From the NCBI GenBank assembly GCA_964019055.1, contig OZ025222.1, positions 5,638,746 to 5,702,745 of the forward strand: a stretch of DNA of 64,000 nucleotides, in the 5' to 3' direction. Below, piece after piece: positions 44,340 to 56,200 of the stretch (its first letter is position 1; every line of letters begins with the position of its first letter). This DNA comes from Anthopleura xanthogrammica. Taxonomy: Eukaryota > Cnidaria > Anthozoa > Actiniaria > Actiniidae. The notes under the pieces are model-generated. The model worked only from the letters and a program-made list of their open reading frames with translations, was not told the DNA's origin and made no database searches. The position numbers and the translations under genes are program-made.

Positions 44340-45060
44340 TTTATAAACCGGTAAATTTGGAGTCTACATTTGTTTAGTTAATGTGAATTTGGCCCAAAAG
44401 TGTTTGTATTCTACGTTTACGGGTCTGAGACCGTCTTTTAGTTCTACATGTTCATCTTGAAATATATTTTCTTAAAACAACACAACATTATTACATGTCA
44501 TATTCATGATTGTAGATTTATTAATGATTGTAGACTTCATTGATCAACTACAACGTAAAATGATATAACTCATGAAATCTTAATTCTTCATTAAAAATTC
44601 AAATTGTTTTCATTTAAAAATCACTTCTATAATGTTAATGAAAAAATTCATTAATTAATAATTATGAAATGCGGTATTTACAAATTACAAATAAATAATA
44701 AAATATAGAACTGGAACCATTATTAATAATTTTCTATGCAGAATGAGTAGCTAAATGTAAAGAATCTAATGCAATTGCCCTATTTCACTTTGACGTCACA
44801 GCTTGTTTACATGGACAAGAATATAAATTTAGGCTAAATCTTCTTTCAGGGTATTTAATTAGTGTAATATTAGCTGCTCTCACTTCCCACTAAATCAAAA
44901 ACCAATTCTTATTGTGAATTAATTTGTGTTGCTGCTATTTTGGCACCCTATCTGGAGACCATGATCCTTAGCGTTAAAACAATTGATTGTGTTGATGTGA
45001 CGCCAAAGTGAAATAAGGGCAATTAAACAATTTAAAATTAAACAACAATGGATATATAAT
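44340..45060. other. No gene seen
   Basis: AT-rich spacer between the minisatellite and the last exon of the minus-strand CACTA gene. The phrase TTTCACTTTGACGTCAC occurs near 44784, with a partial inverted partner near 44998-45015, hinting at a short inverted-repeat insertion. Confidence 0.4.
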
Positions 45061-45063
45061 AGT

Positions 45064-48000
45064 TCATACAGATTTAGAAATATGGCTCTTCGGTGTTGAG
45101 CTATGCAGTGGTGTACTCGAACTGCTAGAACTCGACTGATCATTATCAGCAAGTCTACGAATTGCCCAGTTGATAACAGTATTTGGATATTCTCTGCACG
45201 AAAGTTCATTATACTTCCTTCTTGGAAGGAAAGTACCCCTCGCACGAGGTGTTAAGCTTTTGAGATGAAGGTCATCAAGATCTTGCTTAATTTTTCGCAA
45301 AGCTGACCTTTCCCAGGGTAATTTCTTCACCAAGTAGCCCTTCATCGTTATATCTCCATTTTCATCTTCTGACAGATCGCTTTCATCCGAGCTGCTATAA
45401 TTCATAATCAAAGCTTCCCTTATTGTGTCACGCTTTTCCTCTGAACATTGTACAGAATCAAGCATCTCGATTCTTCTTTGTAGTTTCTACAACGCAAAAT
45501 AAATTTCGAATTAATGGATGTCTGTAACGATCGAGCAAAATTTAAGATCCGCGGCAAACCTCGAGAATTCGATTTCGCTCATACTTTCAAGTTTGATAGA
45601 GCAATCTTTCCTGAGAATAACTGTATAGTTGGTTTTATAAAATAATGTTTCATTTCGGAGAAAAATGCAAATTTACAAAGTCCGCCGAAAATGCCATTTG
45701 TAACTATGAATTTTGACTCAACTTTAGTGGTCTCGCGTAGAAAACTGAGTCGCTCCAAGACCAAAATAACTCCTAATGGGCAAAATGTGAAGTCGACATT
45801 GAGCGTAATTTTTATTGGGAAGGAGGCTAAATACCGCCAAAGGTGGGCGAACGTAGGGGGTTTGGTGGCATGCCCCCCCCCCCCCCTCGAATTTTTTTGA
45901 AAATGGAGACCCTCGGAAATGCAATTTCCAGTGATTTGAGGGGCATTCGCAACATATTTATGAAGTTCGTGCTATTCAATTGACCTGTGCTTGCTCGATA
46001 TATATTTTTTCGCACAGAAGAGCGTGCGCGATAATTTTTTTGAGGTTTAAGGGCTTGCTCGATATTTTTTTGGGGATTTACGCAACCCCCCCCCCCCATC
46101 AACTATCTAATGGTCCATCCCTTAGAGGTATTTCATAGTTACTGTAGTTCTTTACAAATGGAGGCTTGAGGTTCATTTAAATCAATAGTTGAAAGACTCT
46201 GTGGTTCCGATAGTCGTGACAGAAAACATGAAGTCCATGTTGTTCCTTTACTGTCATGTTCAAAGGATATTTCTAACCATTTATCACTTTTCTCGTTCTC
46301 TGGACCGGAGAAGCCATACCTTGACATGCTGACCGAATTGGTCAAATCATGCACGTGTAAATCTTAGTCATTTCATATTTGTTTTTTCCATGTATATAGT
46401 ATGTCTGAGTACAAAAGCTGGTTGACAACGATGACTTATTTAAAGATATAGTGTAAAATAGCCCATTTTCGATATTCAGGTTGAGTGATCACGCACAAAG
46501 CAATTCAAGATGAGGCTCCGGGGAAACAAAAGAATATATTAGGATTACTCCATTTTTTCCCGGAACTTCGTCTTCCATTGCTTTGTGTGGGATCATTCAA
46601 CCAGAATATCGAAAGTGGGCTAGTAAACCATCAACTCCAACCCCCACATCCCCGGTGGGGGGATGTCCGATTGTTATCACTACGAGAAAGAGAATTTTGG
46701 TACCTTTTAGGGGTCATTTTGAAAATTTCCGACTAACATCTCTGCCCTTCTATATATGAGAGTTCCCCTTCCCGGGCCCCAGATAAACATGGCACCAAGG
46801 GTTTTAACTTTCGACTTTTGTGTAGCTTAAAGTTTATGGTTTGTATATAAATTTGTATATAGTAATTCCTATGATGTACAGATTATAACAATAAATCAAA
46901 CCTAATTCTTGGTGGCCATAATTTTGACAAAAAAGGTGTATAAATTTGATCTTATGTCAGTTATATAATCATCGTTGGGCTTCCTGTGGCGAAACTGTTG
47001 ACAAGCTTGTGACACGAGTCGGGGATTATAGTAACGGTAATCGGAAGTGAAAACTTTGCCGAGAGATCCTAAAAATACCACTTTCAGATCAAAACAGGTA
47101 AGAATTCTCTAAAACAGAAGCATTCTTTTATCTTTTTGTAGCTTTTTAGAGCGGTTTTATTGACTTGAAGTCAAAACAAACTACGAGATCTCGTGTTGCT
47201 TTTAATGACCACCAGAGGTCAAATAAATACAATTTCACCATACTTCGACGATGTGAAGCGTCACGCACAAGCATTTGCCCAAAGAAATATTTCTATGATT
47301 TGAAAGACCATTATTTCAACATTCAATCGCCGAAGTTGTAAGTGAATTCAAGGTTTAGCACATTTGCTATATGGCTTTTTGTAAGATCAATTTTTATCTA
47401 CTCAAAATATAGGTGTAGAGAATAAAATTATTTCGAGGGGTTAGAATTGGCTAATCTATCTCAAAATCACTCAAACAATAAACAATAGATTATATAACAA
47501 GGATTAGGAGTTATTTTGGTCTTGGAGCGACTCAGTTTTCTACGCGAGACCACTAAAGTTGAGTCAAAATTCATAGTTACAAATTGCATTTTCGGCGGAC
47601 TTTGTAAATTTGCATTTTTCTCCGAAATGAAACATTATTTTATAAAACCAACTATACAGTTATTCTGAGGAAAGATTGCTCTATCAAACTTGAAAGTATG
47701 AGCGAAATCGAATTCTCGAGGTTTGCCGTCACTTGTTTGATTTTTACGGACAGTCACTCTTAAATAGGTTGCACTAGTTAATAACTTCATTCTTATACCG
47801 TCAATCCTCTATTAAGCACCCCCATCATCTTTTTAAGCCCCCTTCCCTCGATCCCCTCCCCTTCTCAACTAAAATATAACACTGCATGTTCAGTGAATAA
47901 AGTACTATTTCCTTTTTTTTTCTTGAAAGTTCAGGTCAACCATGACGATAACCATAACATAGGGAAACGTCATAACATTGTAATATTCTTAGTCCTGAAT

Positions 48001-51000
48001 TTACAGTGTTTAAAGTGCATATAAGCCCTACAGGATGCCTTCATGATTCGAAAGCCCTTATAAAATAAATATGAATGGTGATTAATTGTCTTTGATATAT
48101 CTTTTTGTTGCCAAGATATTCAAGATTATAATTACCAGGTATTGGGATTGAGAAAAATGATCACGTTTTATATCTATTTTATATAAGGGCCTTTAAATCA
48201 TGAAGGCATCCTGCAGTAGGGCTTATATGCACTTTAAAGAAAGTTATCATAACATTTATGACAGCATACATTGTACTGCATTTTGTTACATCCTGGGGGG
48301 TTTATAGAAGATTTATGGTAATTACATTCATCAATTATGCAGTCGCAGAATTATCAATGAATTGTATACTTACATCTCTCAATCGTTCTTGTCTCCTGCA
48401 TGCTATTCTATGTTTATCAATGTCTCCGTTTACCTTTCTGGCATGTTTATCCTTCCTTGATTTAAAAATAGTTGATGCAGCTCCTACATGAAACATAATA
48501 AAATTTTAATCTTGGTTACTTTATACAAATCATAATTAGATATATCCTTCTCATGCTAGCATAGAGGGAAAAAAATATTTTTCATGAAGTCCTCTTGAAC
48601 TTTTTTTTATTGAGGTCACAATTTAATTACTTAAAATACAAAGATTCCTTTTTATCTTAAATCTAGCATTTTTGAATTATAGATTTGTTTTCATAAGTTC
48701 AAATCCTCAAATTAAGGGGATAAATTTGTTGTATACAAGTGATAGACCCATTGCACAAGCTGCAAGGATTCTATAGACCCTACTGTACCTTTCAATTCTG
48801 CATGTGACCACGAGCATTTATCTTGTACACCATTATCAGCTATGACAGCCCTTATAACCACCATTGTAATCTCCTGGTTTTCACTTGTTCCAAAACTAAT
48901 GAGAGAAGGCACATAACATATTAATCAAAATTTAATGCAATTTACCAGGGAGCTGGGAGGTTTAACAAAAAAATTTCTGTTATCCTATAATTCAATCTAT
49001 TTTGAACATAATTTACCGTTTTCCAGGAAACTTTATTCGTAGTATACTATAGTTACACATATGAATATTTTTTTAAGAAAAATTCGAAAAAGATAAGGCT
49101 TTGTGACAGCTATGCTGAACAAAGAATATGAAACCTAGGTTACTGAACTTAGTGTATTCTCTTATGAAGTGACTGCATACCAACTAAGCACATATTCCTT
49201 AAAAAGCAATCAACTCCAAACTTTTTCCTATAGCTTAAGAGCGACTGTCAGTAAGGACCAGACAAATTCGAAATATCGTGGCAACGGTCGATTCATCGAT
49301 TTTGTTCATATTTGGCAGTTAGATACCCTATCATGTTATAAGAACTCCTGTGGACTTAGTTTTTAAAAATTTGTTTTCGTTTGGGAGAAATTTGAATTAT
49401 TATGCGAGAAGGCAAATATGCTAATTCGACGACTCTGAAATAGAGACCACTCGGCGATCTCGTGCACTCAAATACAAACAATATTTAACCTTTATAACCT
49501 AATAATCTTTAAATGTGCTATCTCTATATGCCTCATAGCGTATTTCAGACTTGTAGCTCTAACGATGAATTTTTGGCAGAATTTTGTTCAGGACACAGTT
49601 TTCATGAGCTAAAAAATACCCTCAAAACAGCCGCGAATTAAACTATGTTCGATATAACGTAATAGTTTGATATTCACTGTGTGTGAAGATAAGATAATTT
49701 CTCAAAACACTGCTGAACAAATTTTCTAGGTTTTTGTGTTTTGAAGTTGCTACAGTCGATCAAAGTTGCCTAAATTGGCTGTTTTTTGACGATCATTTTT
49801 GCATAATTAGCAACGATAATGAGCGTCAAAACAATAATAATATTTGCAACAATCTTGTATAAACCGTATTTAACATCAGCAATGAGTCAATTTGTATTCC
49901 TTATTGTAGTTAGAGCAATATTTATTCCAACTCGATATAAATCATGTATTTTCCGGGTTGTGATCGTTTTGTTAATACAAAACCAAGGAAGCATTGCGTG
50001 ACAACTGGTAACGTTATATTCATTCTCACGTGTACAAAGTGCTTGGCAGTAGTCTAATACCGGTAATATTTTGTAATATTTTGATTTCGTATTCTACACA
50101 TTTGCTATAGCTGCCATGATTATAAAGTGTTTACATCCAGAAAACATTCATGTATGTATAAAAGCAGCTCTAATAATTAGAAAATTGTTTGTTCAAATTG
50201 ATACAAATGATTTTTGTGGTCATAAAGCAAAAGAACAGTAAATCTCCTATAGACCCTTTCATAAGTCCCTAAGTGTTGTGTTTTCTGCCGTTGACGTCAA
50301 ACTTAATATTTTTTTGTTGAAATTTGTACCATATTATAGAAATTGAGTGGTACCTCTATTAAGCGGTCACCCTAGGGACTTTTCAAAGTGGCCGCTTAAT
50401 AGAGGTTGGCCGCTAAATAAAGGTTCGGCATAAATCTACATATAAAGGGGTGGAAATGGCAGGGTACGTTACTTATCGGTTATTTTAATAAATCCGTGTC
50501 TTTTAAATAAAAATATACATTAATTTTGAGGTTTTAACGATTTACAACATTTTATTGCTTTTAGACTTTCTCAAAGTCCGGGTTTTTTTTCGTATTGGTA
50601 TCTCGTTTATCTACTCGCGACTTCGTCATTCGCTCTGAAATTTAGGCTTCGTCAAAATAAAGAGTATCCCTACTGAGAGTAGTCGACTTGTAGCAAGCTA
50701 CCAATATTGCAATTAGAAACACTGAAAAAAAATTTCATGGCCGCTTAGTGGAGGTTTAGAATAATAGAAAATAAACTTCAGGAACGCCAAAAGATGGCTG
50801 TGGCCGTTTAATAATAGAGGTTGAATCTTAAAAGAGGGACCAAATACAGTTATTTAGTGAGAAAAAAAAATGGGACTTTTTATTGTGTCTGCCTAATAGA
50901 CGGTGATTGCTTAATGGGTGACCGCTTAATAGAGGTACCACTGTTACAGATATGACTTCAAAGGCGGGTCACGGCAGAAAAAACAACACTTACCCTACTC

Positions 51001-53252
51001 CCGTGTGTAAAACAAAATCGATCATTTTTGTTTTGTCGGAAAGGTTATAGTTGCCTTGTTTGCGTAACGGTTGTCTCATATCTCCTACTGCAAATCACAC
51101 GGATTGCACACAGCTGCAACTTTGGGCAAGATCTTGAATAATGTCAAGGTAGGGTTGCCTTTTTCTTTTATCTGTAATGGCACTGGTATCCAGGTCGAAG
51201 GCTGCACATATCTCTTGTAGCATAGGCTTTGAGAATGTTCCCAACTTGTTCCGTGCCGAAAGCTCACAAATGTTGTAAATGTCATAGTATATAGGGTGCT
51301 TGATGGATAAGACTTCGTACACTTCTTTGACCATTTCGTCCAAAGCCATTTCTCTTGAAGCTTCTAGGGCGTCTTCTTCAAGCTCAACGTCTTCTTGTGT
51401 ATCGATTTCATTGGGGACGACCTTAATTGTAAAGATGGTATATTAAAATACGTGTCATATGCTTAAACTTGAAGTTTCAATGCCGAATGACAATGGTAAG
51501 GATTAACCGAAAGTAACACGAGTCATCGGTCTCTTATAGACAGACTAGAAAAAGGAGTTAATATAAACATATAAAATAATCATAGAATAAGACGTACCTT
51601 TTTCTTTGCCACTCTCGAGAAAAAGTTTGCCACTTGTTTAGATGTAAGGAACTCGTCGGCACTAAAAAGACGTGCACCGTCAACATCTTTTGCCTTCCTC
51701 ATGGACTTTGATGCCGTTACAGGATCAACTTTATGTCCGGTTTGCTCACCAATGTTAAATTGGGCCATTAGGTACTCTTTCTGTGCTACTGTAAGGAGTT
51801 TTCGACCTTTGCTTGACTTTAATGCCCAACCCATTTTGAGGGAAGGCAGTTGGTGAGGATCTTGTTGCATTGGTTGAACATCAATAGTTGGGACTACATC
51901 GGTGGAGCCTTGTTCCAGCTTGGTTGCATATTGGGTCATAGCTTTATCCAGGAACGTTTCGTGCTCAAGTTGGTAAACATGTTTACCACAGTCAAGGTGT
52001 TTCTGCAATCCTGAAAACGTCTGGTAGGACTTTATGCAGCCTTCTTCTTCGCAGAGAAATAGCTTAGAGGCTTCAATTACAAGGTCACTGCTATCATTGT
52101 CAGATCACATGATCCTTTGCCGCCTTGAGGATCCGAAAAGTCAAATTGGGTTAGACTGATGTCGTGCATCGTAGCAAGCTGTAGGTAGTAGGTAGTAATC
52201 TGTGGGGTGACAGCCTTAAGTTGTTTGAAAACATCCTCGATTACAGCAAGCACACTGCTGCTATCCTGCTTACAGCTTTTGAATATATGCACAAATGTAA
52301 GCATCTGCATCTTCTCATCTGAATCTCTGGTTATCGCAACTGTTATGTGCCATGGTATACCACGCTTTCCGAACCAGTCTGTTTGACTCTCGCGATATTT
52401 CTTTGGGAGATACTTCATCGCCCAGTCTAAAATGAGGAGCACAGAGTTTGGTTTCAGCTTCTTCAGCGCATCTAGCCTCGCTAGATCCTGGTTAATAGAG
52501 CGAAGGAGATGTGCCTTCCATGCATCAATGTCTTGAGAAGCTTGATTCATGATGTAACTTAGTTCTTCGATTTCTTCTGAATTCGTGGTACTTTTCAAAG
52601 CTGTAAGGATGTCTTGTAATACTGAAGGAAATATTTCGCATCTTTCGCATCGCAGGTTATGTTTGTGATCACAGGTGGACTTTAACGACTTGTCATTACC
52701 AAAACTCAGTGCATAAGTCCGACAGTGGTCAGGAATTCTTGAACTTGAAGAGACGTGAGCCTATAAGGATATGTGAAATAATTAATAAGTTACATTATTG
52801 ATCCAATCAAGTTTGGTTGAATTTATTTTATCAAATCTGCTTAATCTTGCGACATTATTCTTTGAATGATTGATCAAGGAATTTATTCGTCAATCAATTA
52901 ACAAAATTATCCATCAATCCATCAATCGATCGATGAATCACTCAATCAGTCAATCAATCAATCAGTCAATCAATCAGTCAATCAATCAATCAATCAATCG
53001 GTCAGTCAATCGGTCAGTCAATCAATCAATCATTCAATCAATCAACCAATAAATAAATCATTCAATAAATAAGTCAATCAACCAATCAATCAATCAACCA
53101 TCTAATCAATCAATCACTCAATCGATCATCTGAATGACTGGTTTTATTCCTTTTTTGGCTTCGTTGTTTATTCAAGTAGCTTAGTAGATATATATTGGAA
53201 CAGCGTTTACAATGACACGTCCCTAGGGCAACCTCTTGCTAAAGTGGGAAAT

Positions 53253-53287
<35 letters not shown>

Positions 53288-56200
53288 TAAAACCTTATGT
53301 AACCAAAGAAATGATTATGGCATTCAACCACTCTCTAAATTTGAATAAAGTTACCATTATTATTACTAAATCTCAATCGATTAATGTCGTAAAGGTATCA
53401 ATAAATTACCTTAAAATCACTCTTTAGATAACGTTTGGCAGTTTTCAGCTTGTCAATCTTATCCTTTGTCCAAGAAAGACCTTTACCATAGTCGTTACCA
53501 AGCTTTTCTACTACCTCTACCGAGTCATCGAAGGCCTTTGCCCCATCAGCAGAAACGTAGTCGAGGCCCTCAAGGGATTTACGGACTGTAGCTGAGCATA
53601 CTTTCATGATTCTGCACAAAGTACTACGACTCATTGGCTGAAAAGCGGTTTCTTTGCAGTAGCAGTGATACTGCCTCACTATGGTTTCAGGGATAAGGGT
53701 TCTGATTACATTTGGCACTTTCAGTTCAGCATTCGTTGATAGAACCAGCGTCTTCTCGCCGAATGGCAAGTCTTGAACAACATGCGAGCTCGTTGGAAAA
53801 GATAGAAAGTGGTCTAGTTTTTCTTGTGGGATGCGTATCCTAGTGTTATTATCCACCTGTGGCACTGTACCTCTACCGTGAAGAAGAAGATGGTGTCGCG
53901 CAATGTTGAAGCGGTATCTTGTAAGTTCAGGTATGAATTGCTTTAGTTGCTTGAAAGTTACCTTATCTGCCATTATAGACAAAACTTGTCGTCTAGTGCT
54001 CCAGTGTAAGGCATTATTGTAGCACTCCGCAAGAGCTTGCAGCAGGACTAAGTCAACGGTGCTGTCAGGTTCAGTTGTCTTGCATAACGCTTGAAAGAGC
54101 AAGTCGGAGTCTTTAGGTGCAATTTCTTCTAAACAGGCATCAACAACTTGCTTTGCTGCTCTTATGTATCCTCGCCGTGTTCGGTCCGACGACTCCTCCC
54201 AAGGTTTTTTCAATGAATTCATGATAGGAGTGACATCTTTTGCCTCAAGAAATTGATTTAGCAGATCTCTGGGTGTTTCAGTTGTTGTGGGTGCGTCTGG
54301 GTTTGCGGCAAGGAAAGAAGCTTCGGAGGGATGATACAAGGGGGTCAATGGAGTCTTCTGGCTGACGGCAGTATCAGATAGGTGTGCGCTACTTGGAGTT
54401 GAATACTTTGGATGAATGATGACCTCTTCCTCTTCCTAATTGCATACAATTTTTTGTAGTTATTTAGTTACAATTTAACCACAGTTTTATTGCAAAGCTA
54501 TATTACTATTAAGAATTTATCTATTGATTCTAAGGGTGGGTTTTCAAAAATCAATTTTATTCAACCAATAACTCAGTACAATTATCAATTATCAATTAAA
54601 AATAATGACAAACATAAAAAGCGGTCTCCACGCAGGCTAAAATGTGCTTCAGTTTTCTTAACGCGGTCATAATATGTTAAATGAGTCTAGGCTCTCTGGT
54701 TAAAACCAAAAATCACATTGCAATATAATTTTGGAGCATCTTGATTCAATTCTGTCTTGAGAACTCTTATCTCTGTTTAAAATAAGTGAAATATCAGCCA
54801 TTTTTACTAGTCTGACAATCTAGCATTGTCTGTCATTTTTATAGTATGGGATCCCTGTGTTTTAGGCGGGAAATTGCGGAGATGTCCCATGGTATTTTTT
54901 CACAATTTTTAGGTCTGCTATTTATCATAATATCCTGAAATCTTGGCAATGAGAATTTCTTTTGTAATCTGTTTGATCTGGGTACTTCAAAATTGTGTAG
55001 TTTAACCAGAGTAAGTTTAAGCTATGTATGTAAAGTATGTATGGCCAATAAAAGGCCGGGATCGGAGGGGATGTTATAAAATACTATTGGATAAACTTAT
55101 GAATGTATTAAGTCAACTTACTATAGACATTGTACTAAGCATCTCAGTGACATGATCTTTGTCGTCTATCTTAAGCTTCTGTTGCAGCATTTTGCGGCAC
55201 TTTGAGCAAATACCTATTGATTTAATAATACTAATTGATTTAATTTCGTGGATTTTGAGTAACGTTTTTCACTTAAAGAAGAGCAACATACCTGAACCTA
55301 CTGGGATAAACAAGCCTGTCGTCTTTAAGATAGCCACAGAATCGTCTTTACATAGGCCCTTTTCAGCTTGCGGCCATCGCCGACCCCGCTTTCCGTGTCC
55401 AGAGATTACTTCTGGAACTCTGCACCTGCTATTACCACCTCTGCTCCATCCAAGACCAAGAACGAAGCGGTGTTTTGGACAAATCGTAAGTTTGTTGATA
55501 TCTTTCGGAGTATCAAATATTGCAACTCGTGCAAGAATCAGCTCTATTTCGCTTATCGTATCATCAAACTTAAGCGTAGTTCTGTGGCTAGCTATACTTT
55601 TTGTGCATGATAGCAAAGGAACTATGTTTGATTCCTTTCTATCGACACCACACTGTCCATTCGATAGCGACTTAAATGAACAACAAGTTTCCAGTTGTCC
55701 TTGCTGTTTTTATCTAACTTAGGCTCTGAACATGATTTATTAATTATTGGCTATCAATCAAATTCAATACTGGGCACTATTAATACATTAGAATTACTGT
55801 ATTATTTGTTTATATAAGTATCGCATTATGTGACAAGTTGCTAAAATAAACACAAACCTGTGTTTCGTTTCTTACAAAAGATATAAAATAAAACATTTAT
55901 ACTGGAGTTTTTTATCAGACAAAAGATCGGTCATTATCTTGTAAATTTCATTTTGTAGACTTTATAGATGGGATAATAAACAAACTGCTCTCAAAGAACA
56001 ACTACCGGTATATCTATCTTCTATCCAAAAACACTACTACTATTCTATTCTACTATTATACAATTTTTCTATATTGAAGTCTGTGAGTTGTGTTGTGAGT
56101 CTCATTGTATAATATTTTTTATGACTCTATCAGATTCATTTTAGTATTTCAAAGGGCAGTATCTAAGAGTCGTGCCTTTTTAGTAACACTTGCACACGGA

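Larger units (their letters stand above)
51095..55700 (-). pseudogene. Transposase of the TTAA element, five exons, internal deletion
   Basis: Probable DDE transposase of a family seen in many copies in cnidarians. Exons by eye: about 55700-55290 (cysteine-rich, [19 protein letters not shown], ending IPVGSG), 55206-55122 ([20 protein letters not shown]), 54436-53414 ([54 protein letters not shown]), 52761-51591 and 51425-51095. Exon 4 holds [11 protein letters not shown], the first catalytic D in [20 protein letters not shown] and [12 protein letters not shown], then [11 protein letters not shown]. There the frame breaks and jumps to a C2H2 finger ([28 protein letters not shown]). The part between, expected to carry the last catalytic region, is missing. 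Exon 5 is a C-terminal helical domain. All junctions keep GT-AG. The superfamily name is open. Confidence 0.6.

Noticed and set aside
45827..46102. Frame with glycine runs opposite poly-C tracts
   Set aside because: Low-complexity sequence in a non-coding transposon.
49819..50001. A 60-codon frame found at 49819 and again on the other strand at 56163
   Set aside because: It lies within the inverted repeats of the TTAA element, so duplication is expected; the sequence is AT-driven and hydrophobic without motifs.
52870..53052. Frame of repeated [12 protein letters not shown]
   Set aside because: Produced by the TCAA microsatellite in an intron.
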